Shown here: one piece after another, positions 24,747 to 33,230 of the stretch
How the letters are laid out: each line of letters begins with the position of its first letter
How positions within the stretch are numbered: the first letter of the stretch is position 1
Source: [Clostridium] celerecrescens 18A
Lineage (GTDB): Bacteria; Bacillota; Clostridia; Lachnospirales; Lachnospiraceae
Direction: 5' to 3'
Length of the DNA stretch: 64,000 nt
NCBI RefSeq assembly: GCF_002797975.1
Contig: NZ_PGET01000001.1
Coordinates: forward strand, 372,001-436,000
Made by a program: the position numbers and the translations under genes
Notes under the pieces: model-generated
What the model saw: only the letters and a program-made list of their open reading frames with translations
Told to the model about the DNA's origin: nothing
Databases searched by the model: none

Positions 24747-26084
24747 GTGAGAACGATAATCATAAATGTAACTGTGGTAACAATGAATAAACAGAGGGAA
24801 ATTCACGATCCCGGTTTTGTGATGTTTGAAAATGATATCATCACAGCAGTGGGAGGTATGAACGATTTACCGGAAGAAGCCTGGCATTTGGATACGGTGA
24901 AAGTGGACGGAAAGAACGGCATCCTGATGCCGGGGATGGTGAATCTCCACACGCATATGGGGATGATCCCTTTCCGTGGACTTGGAGATGACTGCAAAGA
25001 CCGGCTCCGTGTATTTTTGCTTCCAATGGAACAAAAGGCCATGGATGAGGAACTTGTATACCTGTCTTCCCGCTACGCGGCAGGGGAAATGCTCCTTGGC
25101 GGCGTGACCACAGCCCTAGATATGTATTACTTTGAGGAAGAAGCTGCAAAGGCAATGGATGAAATGGGAATGAGAGGGATTACAGGGCAGACAGTGATGG
25201 AAGAAGGAGCCTGCGATTTCAGTGACCCTTATCAGGCATTGGCTTATGGGGAAAAATTGATAAAAAAATATCAGTCCCATCCCAGAATATCAGCCTGTAT
25301 TGCTCCTCATGGAACCAATACCTGCGGGAAAACGCTGCTTTCGGAAGCCTATCGTATGGACTCGTCCTTAAAGGTTCCGTTTACTTTACATACGGCGGAA
25401 ATGGATTATGAAATGGATTATTTCCGGAAGGAATACGGCATGTCCCCGGTTCAGTATTTAGACAGCATCGGTGTATTGGGAAAGGAGACTCTGGCAGCCC
25501 ACTGCATTCATATGGAGGAAGAGGATCTTATGCTTTTAAAGGAACGGGATGCAAGGGTGGCTCACTGCATCGGTTCCAATACAAAGGCAGCAAAGGGAGT
25601 GGCACCGGTAAGCGCCATGCTTCGGATGGGAATACCGGTAGGCCTTGGAACGGATGGCCCTGCCAGCGGAAATACTCTTGATATATTTACGCAAATGAAG
25701 CTTTGTGCCGATTTTCATAAAAATGAAACCAGAGACCGGAGCGCATTTCCGGCGGAAACCATCGTGTCAATGGCTACAGATCTGGGAACAAAGGCCCTTG
25801 GCCTTTATGATCTTACTGGGTCCCTGGAACCGGGAAAACAGGCGGATCTGGTTCTGGTTGAAACCCGCTCCGCCAACATGTTTCCGGTTTACAATCCCTA
25901 TTCTGCCCTTGTATACAGCGCTAATCCTTCCAATGTTGAGGCTGTATACGTTGCAGGGGAATGTGTGGTAAAGGATAAAAAGCTTGTAAAGGCAGACATG
26001 GCAGAAATCAGGAAAATGCTCATAAATAAAATGAAAAAAACTGATTTTGGAATTTATATGGAAAAAATGGGAAATATTTATTAA
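24747..26084 (+). CDS. Amidohydrolase family protein (SAH/MTA deaminase or related)
   Basis: 445-residue metal-dependent deaminase of the amidohydrolase superfamily (TrzA/ATZ, MtaD and SsnA-like group). Metal and catalytic segments are visible: NLHTHMGM (about residue 67), LHTAEM, AAHCIHMEEEDL and GLGTDGPAS. A C-terminal composite beta domain (LEPGKQADLVLVE) follows. Members deaminate S-adenosylhomocysteine, methylthioadenosine, 5'-deoxyadenosine or guanine; the motif set does not settle which. The start is uncertain. I prefer GTG 24747 (AAAAGG upstream) because the typical N-terminus (TIIINVTVVTM) begins there. An upstream ATG at 24702 would add 15 atypical residues. Confidence 0.85.
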   Translation: MRTIIINVTVVTMNKQREIHDPGFVMFENDIITAVGGMNDLPEEAWHLDTVKVDGKNGILMPGMVNLHTHMGMIPFRGLGDDCKDRLRVFLLPMEQKAMDEELVYLSSRYAAGEMLLGGVTTALDMYYFEEEAAKAMDEMGMRGITGQTVMEEGACDFSDPYQALAYGEKLIKKYQSHPRISACIAPHGTNTCGKTLLSEAYRMDSSLKVPFTLHTAEMDYEMDYFRKEYGMSPVQYLDSIGVLGKETLAAHCIHMEEEDLMLLKERDARVAHCIGSNTKAAKGVAPVSAMLRMGIPVGLGTDGPASGNTLDIFTQMKLCADFHKNETRDRSAFPAETIVSMATDLGTKALGLYDLTGSLEPGKQADLVLVETRSANMFPVYNPYSALVYSANPSNVEAVYVAGECVVKDKKLVKADMAEIRKMLINKMKKTDFGIYMEKMGNIY

Positions 26085-26183
26085 AGAAAGGGTTTGCAGG
26101 GTGATTATAATAAATCCATCAGAGGTATATTATAAACAGAGGTTTTAATTATAAATTCGCTGGTTGTTATTTATTAGAAATAA

Positions 26184-26212
26184 TTGACAACCATATTGCC
26201 CTGTGGTAAACT
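26184..26212 (+). promoter_or_regulatory. Sigma-A promoter of rpsO
   Basis: TTGACA (26184-26189) and TAAACT (26207-26212) with a 17-base spacer, giving a leader of about 90 nt. Confidence 0.82.
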
Positions 26213-26217
26213 GTATC

Positions 26218-26300
26218 AGTACAAATACGCGCCGATACTTGGTATTTCGGATACTCCAACCAATACTTGGTATGAGGTGAGACTTTAAGACTAAAGGAGG
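26218..26300 (+). promoter_or_regulatory. rpsO 5' leader with repeated hairpins (possible S15 autoregulation)
   Basis: ATACTTGGTAT occurs twice (26235-26245 and 26263-26273). The first can form a hairpin closed by CCG/CGG (26232-26250), the second one with CCAA/TTGG. S15 represses its own translation through leader RNA in several bacteria, with different structures in each. This leader is a candidate, by position and structure only. Confidence 0.45.
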
Positions 26301-26308
26301 AAATCAAC

Positions 26309-26575
26309 ATGATTTCAAAGGAAAAGAAAGCAGCTATCATCGCTGAGTTTGGCAGAAAAGCCGGCGACACAGGTTCACCAGAAGTACAGATCGCAATTCT
26401 GACAGAAAGAATCACAGAATTAACCGATCATCTTCAGAAGAACCCAAAAGATCATCATTCCAGAAGAGGACTTCTGATGATGGTTGGACAGAGAAGGGGT
26501 CTTCTTGATTACTTAAAGAAGACGGACCTGGAAGGCTATCGTTCATTGATCGAGAAGTTAGGAATCAGAAAATAA
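26309..26575 (+). CDS. rpsO: 30S ribosomal protein S15
   Basis: The 88-residue primary 16S-rRNA-binding protein of the small subunit platform. The sequence shows the universal S15 pattern: [27 protein letters not shown], then [24 protein letters not shown] and the end [11 protein letters not shown] 26309 follows AAGGAGGAA. It lies upstream of pnp, the order conserved in most bacteria. Confidence 0.98.
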   Translation: MISKEKKAAIIAEFGRKAGDTGSPEVQIAILTERITELTDHLQKNPKDHHSRRGLLMMVGQRRGLLDYLKKTDLEGYRSLIEKLGIRK

Positions 26576-26584
26576 TAAACCATT

Positions 26585-26609
26585 TAGGGTGGAGTACATC
26601 TCCACCCTA
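26585..26609 (+). terminator. Stem-loop after rpsO (weak or partial terminator)
   Basis: A perfect 10-bp stem TAGGGTGGAG/CTCCACCCTA with a TACAT loop lies 10 bases after the stop codon. The following TCTGTCTATT is not a strong U-tract, so read-through into pnp is likely. Confidence 0.6.
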
Positions 26610-26628
26610 TCTGTCTATTAGGAAAAGA

Positions 26629-26899
26629 ATATTAAAAGTAGAAGCATTCCCCGAGACCGCTGATGTGCGCGTAATAAGCAGAGCAAAGAGGCGGGAAGGG
26701 GGCACGGATATGCATACATATCCGTGCCCCCTTCCAGTCTCTTGGCGAGCAGCCGCGAATGAGGGACTGAAAGTCCCGAATTTGCGGCTTCGGATTCTGC
26801 CCAAAGCAGAATCTGCTTATGCCCCCCCCAGCGGACTGCACAAGCAAACTCATTTTTTGCGCGCAGATCAGTAGTTTCGGCGTCTTCTACTGTTAATAT
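26629..26899 (+). repeat. Large inverted-repeat-bounded structured element between rpsO and pnp
   Basis: The 271-base segment is closed by terminal inverted repeats: 26629-26644 with 26884-26899 (one mismatch in 16), continued by 26651-26671 with 26860-26880 (mostly paired). Inside are a perfect 19-bp hairpin (26694-26712 with 26717-26735), a second hairpin with an interrupted stem (26751-26760 with 26780-26789, inner GGGACT/AGTCCC, tandem GA mismatches) and an 8-bp hairpin (26793-26800 with 26806-26813). It fills almost all of the gap before pnp. It may be an RNase III/PNPase-processed regulatory leader, a structured RNA, or a non-autonomous mobile repeat. Reading frames in it are only shadows of its symmetry. 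Confidence 0.75.
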
Positions 26900-26930
26900 A
26901 AATATTAATCCAGTAAAAGGAGATACCAGT

Positions 26931-29075
26931 ATGTACAAGAGTTTTAGTATGGAACTGGCCGGCAGAACATTAACCGTTGATGTCGGCAGAGTAGCAAAGC
27001 AGGCAAGCGGCGCGGTACTTATGCACTATGGCGATACCGTAGTATTAGCTACCGCAACTGCGTCTGACAAACCAAGAGACGGAATCGATTTCTTCCCGCT
27101 GAGCGTAGAATACGAAGAAAAATTATACGCCGTAGGAAAGATCCCAGGCGGCTTCAACAAAAGAGAGGGAAAAGCGTCTGAGAATGCAATTTTGACCTCC
27201 CGTGTCATTGACCGTCCAATGAGACCTCTTTTTCCAAAAGATTACCGTAACGATGTGACTTTAGATAACATCGTTATGTCCGTAGACCAGGATTGCAGTC
27301 CGGAGCTGACAGCGATGTTAGGCTCAGCCATTTCAACCTGTATTTCCGATATTCCTTTTGACGGACCCTGTGCTTCCACCCAGGTGGGACTTGTAGACGG
27401 AGAACTCGTCATCAACCCGACCCAGTCTCAGAAGCAGGTTTCCGACATGGCGCTTACGGTTGCATCTACAAGAGAGAAAGTCATTATGATCGAGGCCGGA
27501 GCCAATGAGGTGCCGGAAGATAAGATGATCGAGGCAATTTTTAAGGCTCATGAAGTAAACCAGGAAATCATCAAATTCATTGACACCATCGTAGCAGAGT
27601 GCGGAAAGCCGAAGCACCAGTACACCAGCTGCGCAGTGCCGGAAGAGTTATTTGCTGCCATCAGGGAAATCGTTACCCCTGAGGAGATGGAAGTTGCTGT
27701 ATTCACCGATGAAAAGCAGGTAAGAGAAGAAAACATCCGCAACATCACCGCAAAGCTGGAAGAAGCCTTTGCAGAAAAGGAAGAATGGCTGTCAGTGCTT
27801 GGAGAAGCCATTTACCAGTATCAGAAAAAGACTGTCCGCAAGATGATCTTAAAAGACCATAAGCGTCCTGATGGCCGTGCCATGGATCAGATCCGTCATC
27901 TGGCAGCAGAAATTGATATGCTTCCAAGAGTTCATGGCTCCGCCATGTTCACCCGCGGCCAGACTCAGATTTTAAATATTTGTACCTTGGCTCCATTATC
28001 AGAAAGCCAGAGATTAGACGGCATTGACGATATGGAAACCTCCAAGAGATATATGCACCATTACAATTTCCCATCCTTCTCCGTAGGAGAGACAAGGCCT
28101 TCCAGAGGACCGGGACGACGGGAGATCGGCCATGGTGCCCTGGCAGAGAGAGCATTGATTCCGGTTCTTCCGTCTGAGGAAGAATTCCCATATGCGATCC
28201 GTACCGTTTCCGAGACCATGGAATCCAATGGATCTACCTCCCAGGCAAGCATCTGTTCCTCCTCCATGTCCTTAATGGCTGCCGGTGTTCCCATTAAATC
28301 GGCGGTTGCAGGTATTTCCTGCGGACTTGTTACCGGAGATTCCGATGATGATTACATCGTCTTAACCGATATACAGGGTCTGGAAGATTTCTTCGGCGAT
28401 ATGGACTTTAAGGTAGGCGGCACCCACAAGGGTATCACTGCGATCCAGATGGATATTAAGATCCACGGCCTTACAAGACCGATCATTGAGGAAGCCATCC
28501 GCACCACCAGAGAGGCAAGGCTTTACATTCTTGATGAGGTTATGGCAAAAGCCATTGCAGAGCCACGTAAGGAAGTAGGCAAGTATGCTCCGAAGATCGA
28601 CCAGATTTCCATTGATCCTCAGAAGATCGGCGATGTGGTAGGTAAGCAGGGGAAGGTGATCAATAAGATCATTGAAGAAACCGGCGTAAAGATTGATATT
28701 AACGATGATGGAAATGTATCCGTATGCGGAACCGATCAGGCCATGATCGACCGTGCGATCCAGATCATTAAGAGCATTGTTACAGAAATCCAGGCAGGAC
28801 AGATTTTCACAGGCAAGGTTGTCAGAATCATGAACTTTGGTGCTTTCGTTGAACTGGCTCCCAACAAGGATGGTATGGTTCACATTTCCAAGCTGTCTGA
28901 TAAGAGGGTGGCAAAGGTTGAAGATGTCGTCAACATCGGTGACGAAGTGACTGTAAAGGTAATGGAAGTCGACAAGATGGGCAGAATCAACTTAAGCATG
29001 AAGCCGGGAGATCTGGCTGCAAAGACAGAAGAGAAAAAAGATGAAAAAGAAACAGAATCAAAAGAAACAGTATAA
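26931..29075 (+). CDS. pnp: Polyribonucleotide nucleotidyltransferase (PNPase)
   Basis: Phosphorolytic 3'-5' exoribonuclease of mRNA decay, 714 residues. It has two RNase PH domains (about 1-220 and 310-540), including FFPLSVEYEEK...GGFNKREG and SFSVGE..PSRGPGRREIGHG. A C-terminal KH domain (IGDVVGKQGKVINKIIEETG) and an S1 domain (GKVVRIMNFGAFVELAPNKDGMVHISKL) follow. The acidic, lysine-rich tail is normal. The ATG follows AAAGGAG. In E. coli, PNPase controls its own mRNA through a hairpin in its leader; the large structured element upstream here could serve the same purpose. Confidence 0.98.
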   Translation: MYKSFSMELAGRTLTVDVGRVAKQASGAVLMHYGDTVVLATATASDKPRDGIDFFPLSVEYEEKLYAVGKIPGGFNKREGKASENAILTSRVIDRPMRPLFPKDYRNDVTLDNIVMSVDQDCSPELTAMLGSAISTCISDIPFDGPCASTQVGLVDGELVINPTQSQKQVSDMALTVASTREKVIMIEAGANEVPEDKMIEAIFKAHEVNQEIIKFIDTIVAECGKPKHQYTSCAVPEELFAAIREIVTPEEMEVAVFTDEKQVREENIRNITAKLEEAFAEKEEWLSVLGEAIYQYQKKTVRKMILKDHKRPDGRAMDQIRHLAAEIDMLPRVHGSAMFTRGQTQILNICTLAPLSESQRLDGIDDMETSKRYMHHYNFPSFSVGETRPSRGPGRREIGHGALAERALIPVLPSEEEFPYAIRTVSETMESNGSTSQASICSSSMSLMAAGVPIKSAVAGISCGLVTGDSDDDYIVLTDIQGLEDFFGDMDFKVGGTHKGITAIQMDIKIHGLTRPIIEEAIRTTREARLYILDEVMAKAIAEPRKEVGKYAPKIDQISIDPQKIGDVVGKQGKVINKIIEETGVKIDINDDGNVSVCGTDQAMIDRAIQIIKSIVTEIQAGQIFTGKVVRIMNFGAFVELAPNKDGMVHISKLSDKRVAKVEDVVNIGDEVTVKVMEVDKMGRINLSMKPGDLAAKTEEKKDEKETESKETV

Positions 29076-29103
29076 AACAGCATAAAACAGCTATGCCCTG
29101 TGG

Positions 29104-29145
29104 CAGACAGCAGATAGGCCAATATCCGTCTGCTGTCTGTTTTAT
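29104..29145 (+). terminator. Intrinsic terminator of pnp
   Basis: CAGACAGCAGA (29104-29114) pairs perfectly with TCTGCTGTCTG (29129-29139), followed by TTTTATT. Confidence 0.88.
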
Positions 29146-29183
29146 TATGTAAATGCAGTTTAGGAACGGGGAAGGAGTATATC

Positions 29184-29867
29184 ATGGAAAAACAGACACT
29201 GGCAGAAATAGCCGCCCAAAAATTATTGCAGATCATACAGGAAGAAGGATACACTGCAGGAGACAAAATGCCTACCGAGGCAGAATTGTCTGAAGTTCTG
29301 GGGGTAGGGCGCAATACGGTCCGTGAGGCCTTAAGAATCCTGATGTCCCGGAATATTGTCACCATTCGCCAGGGATCGGGGACCTTTCTGTCGGATAAAA
29401 ATGGTGTGGCCGATGATCCTCTGGGATTTACCATGATAGAAGACAGAAGAAAACTGACTGTAGATTTAATCCAGATCCGGGTTATGCTGGAGCCGCCGAT
29501 TGCAGCCCTGGCAGCCCAGAACGCGGACCAGGAAGACATCCTTTGCCTGGAACAGATTCTTCTGGAATTGGAAAAGAAGATGGAGGACCGGGAGGATTAT
29601 TCGGAAAAGGATTCCCAGTTCCATGCCCAGATTGCCAACTGCAGCCATAATCTGGTTATAGCAAACCTGGTACCTGTCATTACCGACGGGGTCCGGGTCT
29701 TTGCCGGTTCGGTCCGGGAGACCGAATATGCCCAGACGTTACTGTCTCATCGCAGGATTTATGAGGCGATCAGGGATAGGAAGCCTGTAGAGGCACAGCA
29801 GGCAATGTATTTCCACTTAATGTACAACGACAACCGCTATAAGGAAGAAGACCGGGAAGGAAACTGA
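29184..29867 (+). CDS. GntR family regulator with FCD domain
   Basis: 227 residues. The N-terminal winged helix of FadR type (GDKMPTEAELSEVLGVGRNTVREALRILMSRNIVTIRQGSGTF split over about residues 29-70) is followed by the helical FCD ligand-binding domain, with the FHAQIANCSHN metal/ligand motif (about residue 146). Such regulators usually respond to a carboxylate or sugar acid and control a neighbouring catabolic operon. The flavoprotein operon starts about 180 bases downstream in the same direction, after this gene's own terminator. The ATG follows GGGGAAGGAG. Confidence 0.9.
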   Translation: MEKQTLAEIAAQKLLQIIQEEGYTAGDKMPTEAELSEVLGVGRNTVREALRILMSRNIVTIRQGSGTFLSDKNGVADDPLGFTMIEDRRKLTVDLIQIRVMLEPPIAALAAQNADQEDILCLEQILLELEKKMEDREDYSEKDSQFHAQIANCSHNLVIANLVPVITDGVRVFAGSVRETEYAQTLLSHRRIYEAIRDRKPVEAQQAMYFHLMYNDNRYKEEDREGN

Positions 29868-29900
29868 TTGAACCATGGTCTGAAAATCTGTATAAAGAGA

Positions 29901-29944
29901 TAAGGCATATATTCATGGGATGAGTATATGCCTTATTTTTTACT
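29901..29944 (+). terminator. Intrinsic terminator after the GntR gene
   Basis: TAAGGCATATA (29901-29911) pairs with TATATGCCTTA (29925-29935), followed by TTTTT and a T-rich run. Confidence 0.88.
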
Positions 29945-29949
29945 TTTTC

Positions 29950-29989
29950 TTGACTTATACCAGCAAATGTGATAAAAATAGAATATATT
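29950..29989 (+). promoter_or_regulatory. Probable promoter and AT-rich site of the flavoprotein operon
   Basis: TTGACT (29950-29955) with TAAAAA (29973-29978) at 17 bases is a moderate promoter. AATATATT (29982-29989) follows directly and matches the half-sites of the inverted repeat in the liv operon promoter, so it may be the operator of one of the GntR regulators. Confidence 0.5.
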
Positions 29990-30043
29990 TGTAGGATGAA
30001 TATTCGCCCTATAGTGTTCATTTATTTCTGGAGGTCAAAAATA

Positions 30044-31510
30044 TTGAAACAATTATATGATGTACTTATTATCGGAGGCGGGGTCATTGGAAGCGCAATT
30101 GCTAGAGAAATGTCCAGATATCGCTTAAAAATAGGCGTATTGGAAAAAAATCTGGATGTCTGCTGTGAGACCAGCGGACGAAATTCTGGGGTGGTTCACG
30201 GAGGTTTCGCGTATGACACCGGTTCTCTGAAAGCAAAACTGTGTGTAGAAGGCAACCAAATCATGGGACAACTTTCCGAAGAACTTGATTTTCCTTTTCA
30301 GCGCTGCGGAAAGGTTCTGGTAGGAAACACACCGGAGGATCAGGAAGCGCTGGAACGGACCATGGAGCAGGGCAGAGCCAATGGGGTAAACGGGATGGAG
30401 CTGATCGGTAAAGAACGGCTTCATGAACTGGTTCCTTCCGTCATAGGGGAATTTGCCATGTATTCTGCTGAAAGCGGAATCGTAGATCCCTTCGGATATA
30501 CCATTGCCCTGGCTGAGAATGCCGCAGAAAATGGTGTGGATTATTTCTTTGACCGCGAGGTGACGGCCATTGAAAGAGATGCGGATTCCAATTATGTGAT
30601 CACTACATCAAACGGAACCTTTTACAGCCGCTGGATAGTGAACAGCGCCGGCCTTGGCTGCGGGAAAATATCGGAGCTGCTTGGTATGGGCGGATATAAG
30701 ATCATAGGTTCCAAGGGAGATTACATCATCCTGGATAAAAGGACCGGTCCTTTGCTTCCCATGCCGGTATACCCGGTTCCAAGCAATACCTATATGGGGA
30801 TTCATGTGACGAATACGACAGACGGCAATGTGATCGTCGGGCCCAATGCGGATCGGACAGATAATTTTACATATTATGGCGTATCCCAGGAAAATATGGA
30901 CTATTTAGCAAGGAGCGCCTCCGACTTATGGCCCTGTATCCATAAGAAGGATTATATCCGTAATTATTCCGGGATCCTTCCTAAATGGGTAGATGAGAAT
31001 GGAGCTATACAGGACTTTAAAATCGAGGTGCAGGATTTGGCAGCGCCGCGGGCCATCAATCTGATAGGAATAGAATCTCCAGGACTGACTGCGGCTATTC
31101 CGATTGCCCGCTATGCGGTCGGGCTCATGGCAGAGAGGGAAACGCTTACCCTTAACTCATCCTTTAATCCTGTACGCAAAGGTGTGGTTCGTTTTGCGGA
31201 GCTTTCAAAAGAAGAGCAGAATCTTAAAATTGAGGAAAATCCTGAATACGGAGAGGTGATCTGCCGCTGTGAAAAAGTGACTAAGGCGGAGATCCTCCAG
31301 GCGATCCATAATCCTCTGGGAGTTGACACCTTAACTGGGATTAAGTATAGAACACGCTCGATGATGGGGCGCTGCCAGGGCGGTTACTGCCAGATGCGCA
31401 TTGCACAGCTGCTGGAGCAGGAGCTGGGGAAAAAAGAAGATCAAGTCCAATATGCCAGAAAAGGTTCTAATATGTTTTTTGGCAAAGTACGGCAGGAGGT
31501 GGAGTCATGA
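30044..31510 (+). CDS. FAD-dependent oxidoreductase, GlpA-like, with BFD-type [2Fe-2S] domain
   Basis: 488 residues. It has an N-terminal DAO-type FAD domain with VLIIGGGVIGSAIARE (dinucleotide fold) and TSGRNSGVVHGGF typical of the GlpA/LhgO group, and a C-terminal BFD-like domain (about residues 400-460) with CRCEKV and GRCQGGYC, four cysteines placed as for a [2Fe-2S] cluster. It resembles anaerobic glycerol-3-phosphate dehydrogenase subunit A. The true substrate may be another 2-hydroxy acid or polyol phosphate. Start TTG 30044, eight bases after GGAGGT. The stop overlaps the next gene by four bases. Confidence 0.82.
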   Translation: MKQLYDVLIIGGGVIGSAIAREMSRYRLKIGVLEKNLDVCCETSGRNSGVVHGGFAYDTGSLKAKLCVEGNQIMGQLSEELDFPFQRCGKVLVGNTPEDQEALERTMEQGRANGVNGMELIGKERLHELVPSVIGEFAMYSAESGIVDPFGYTIALAENAAENGVDYFFDREVTAIERDADSNYVITTSNGTFYSRWIVNSAGLGCGKISELLGMGGYKIIGSKGDYIILDKRTGPLLPMPVYPVPSNTYMGIHVTNTTDGNVIVGPNADRTDNFTYYGVSQENMDYLARSASDLWPCIHKKDYIRNYSGILPKWVDENGAIQDFKIEVQDLAAPRAINLIGIESPGLTAAIPIARYAVGLMAERETLTLNSSFNPVRKGVVRFAELSKEEQNLKIEENPEYGEVICRCEKVTKAEILQAIHNPLGVDTLTGIKYRTRSMMGRCQGGYCQMRIAQLLEQELGKKEDQVQYARKGSNMFFGKVRQEVES

Positions 31511-32766
31511 ATGCAGAACAAAAAGAGATCCAGATAGAACAGGTGGATGTTGTAATTGCAGGCGGAGGACCTGCCGGTCTTGCAGCAGCAGCCGAACTTT
31601 ACCGACGTGGAATTCGCAACCTGCTGATCATAGAGCGGGAAAAGCAGCTGGGTGGCATCTTGCGTCAATGCATTCACGACGGATTCGGACTGACCCGCTT
31701 TCAGACTGCTTTAAGCGGTCCTGAATATGCACAGCGTTTCATTGATACAATAGAAGAACTGAATATTCCTTACATAACGGATGCAACGGTACTGGAGGTG
31801 ACCCGTGAAAGACAGGTAACGGCAGTTTCCAGAGAAGGCATGAGAACATGGCAGGCAAAGGCGGTGATCCTGACTATGGGCTGCCGCGAGCGGACAAGGG
31901 GAGCCATTGGGATTCCGGGTGAGCGGCCTGCGGGCGTATTTACAGCAGGCGTTGCCCAGGCTTATATGAATCTGTTTAATACCATGCCGGCTAAGGAAGT
32001 GGTAATACTGGGCTCTGGTGATATCGGTATGATTATGGCCCGCCGGCTTACCCTGGAAGGGGCTCATGTAAAGGCTGTATTTGAAATTCAGCCTTATCCC
32101 AGCGGATTGCCCCGCAATATTGAACAGTGTCTTAATGATTATGACATACCATTGTATTTAAACCATGGAATAACCGCAATTCATGGAAATACCAGGCTTA
32201 CCGGAGTCACTGTCTCTCAGGTGGATGAGAATTTTATGCCCATCCCTGGAACAGAAAAAGAGTACCAGTGTGATACGCTCATCCTTTCCGTAGGCCTGAT
32301 TCCGGAGAATGAATTATCCCTGGACGCGGGAGTTATATTGGATGAACGGACCAGGGGAGCCCTTGTAGACGAATATTTTCAGACTGACGCAGAAGGGATC
32401 TTTGCAGCAGGAAACGTCCTTCATGTACATGACCTGGTTGATTTTGTTTCGATAGAGGCGGAGAGTCTGGCTGATTCAGTGGCGCAATACATAAAAGAGG
32501 GGAGTCTTAAACCGGCTGCCATTGCGATTAAACCGGATTGCAGCATCGGGTATACGGTACCTCAAAGAGTCAGCGGAACGAAAGAATTCACGTTGTCCTT
32601 AAGAGTAAAAAGACCGATGAAGGACTGCCGCATTGTTGTGCGCCAGGCCGGGAAGGAAGTGGCTGTTAAAAAGATGAAAAAAGCCATACCCGCAGAAATG
32701 ATCCGCTTTGTCATTTCTCATGAAAAGCTGGTATCCGGTTCAGATTTGGAGGTGTGTATAGAATGA
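31507..32766 (+). CDS. NAD(P)/FAD-dependent oxidoreductase, GlpB/HcnB-like
   Basis: 419 residues of the pyridine-nucleotide-disulfide oxidoreductase fold. The FAD motif VVIAGGGPAGLAAAAEL lies near residue 15, a second dinucleotide motif VVILGSGDIGMIMARRL near residue 167, and the late GIFAAGNVLHVHDLVDFVSIE segment that closes the FAD site near residue 300. In this cluster it should pass electrons from the GlpA-like dehydrogenase to NAD(P) or another acceptor. It starts in the ATGA overlap with the first gene and ends in an ATGA overlap with the DUF1667 gene, so the three proteins are translationally coupled and probably form one complex. Confidence 0.82.
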   Translation: MNAEQKEIQIEQVDVVIAGGGPAGLAAAAELYRRGIRNLLIIEREKQLGGILRQCIHDGFGLTRFQTALSGPEYAQRFIDTIEELNIPYITDATVLEVTRERQVTAVSREGMRTWQAKAVILTMGCRERTRGAIGIPGERPAGVFTAGVAQAYMNLFNTMPAKEVVILGSGDIGMIMARRLTLEGAHVKAVFEIQPYPSGLPRNIEQCLNDYDIPLYLNHGITAIHGNTRLTGVTVSQVDENFMPIPGTEKEYQCDTLILSVGLIPENELSLDAGVILDERTRGALVDEYFQTDAEGIFAAGNVLHVHDLVDFVSIEAESLADSVAQYIKEGSLKPAAIAIKPDCSIGYTVPQRVSGTKEFTLSLRVKRPMKDCRIVVRQAGKEVAVKKMKKAIPAEMIRFVISHEKLVSGSDLEVCIE

Positions 32767-33149
32767 TGAAGGAATTTACCTGTATTATCTGTCCGAACGG
32801 GTGCGAAATTAGCGCTGATATAGAAATAAAAGATGGCAGCGACAGCCTGATACGGTCCATAGATGGTGCCCTCTGCCCCAGAGGAGAGATTTATGTGAAG
32901 CAGGAACTGATTGATCCCCGTCGTAATATTGCTACTTCTGTTCTGGTAAAAGGAGGAATTCTGCCATTAGCCAGCGTACGTCTGACGAAACCGATCCCAA
33001 AAGCCAGAATCTTTGATGCAATGGAAGAGATAAAGAAGTGCAGTCTGACAGCACCTGTGAAAGCCGGAACGGTTATCGTGGAAAATATTCTTGGATATGA
33101 TGCAGATGTGATTGTGACAAAATCTGTGCCGGCCGGCGAACTGAAATAA
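32763..33149 (+). CDS. DUF1667 protein (third component of the GlpA/GlpB-like complex)
   Basis: 128 residues with conserved cysteines: CIICPNGC near the N-terminus and CPRGE about 35 residues later. This suggests a metal or iron-sulfur site. DUF1667 proteins regularly follow GlpA- and GlpB-like flavoproteins in Firmicutes and are thought to be a small electron-transfer or scaffold subunit. That role is inferred from gene order. I use ATG 32763 (overlap ATGA, GGAGGT nine bases upstream) rather than the GTG at 32754, which directly abuts the ribosome site. Confidence 0.82.
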   Translation: MMKEFTCIICPNGCEISADIEIKDGSDSLIRSIDGALCPRGEIYVKQELIDPRRNIATSVLVKGGILPLASVRLTKPIPKARIFDAMEEIKKCSLTAPVKAGTVIVENILGYDADVIVTKSVPAGELK

Positions 33150-33171
33150 TAAAGACCCGGCAATCTATAGC

Positions 33172-33199
33172 AGCCGTAAAACAGTCTTGTTTTACGGCT
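33172..33199. terminator. Stem-loop between convergent genes
   Basis: A perfect 12-bp stem AGCCGTAAAACA/TGTTTTACGGCT with a GTCT loop, placed between the DUF1667 gene and the convergent GntR gene. U-tracts are poor on both strands, but position and strength suggest a bidirectional terminator. Confidence 0.6.
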
Positions 33200-33230
33200 C
33201 CTTATCGTATCAAAATATGGTGCCAAACCA

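Noticed and set aside
26618..26938. Long open frames on both strands inside the rpsO-pnp gap (up to 106 codons)
   Set aside because: They arise from the symmetric, stop-poor structured element; no ribosome site and no recognisable protein. The RNA/repeat explanation fits better.
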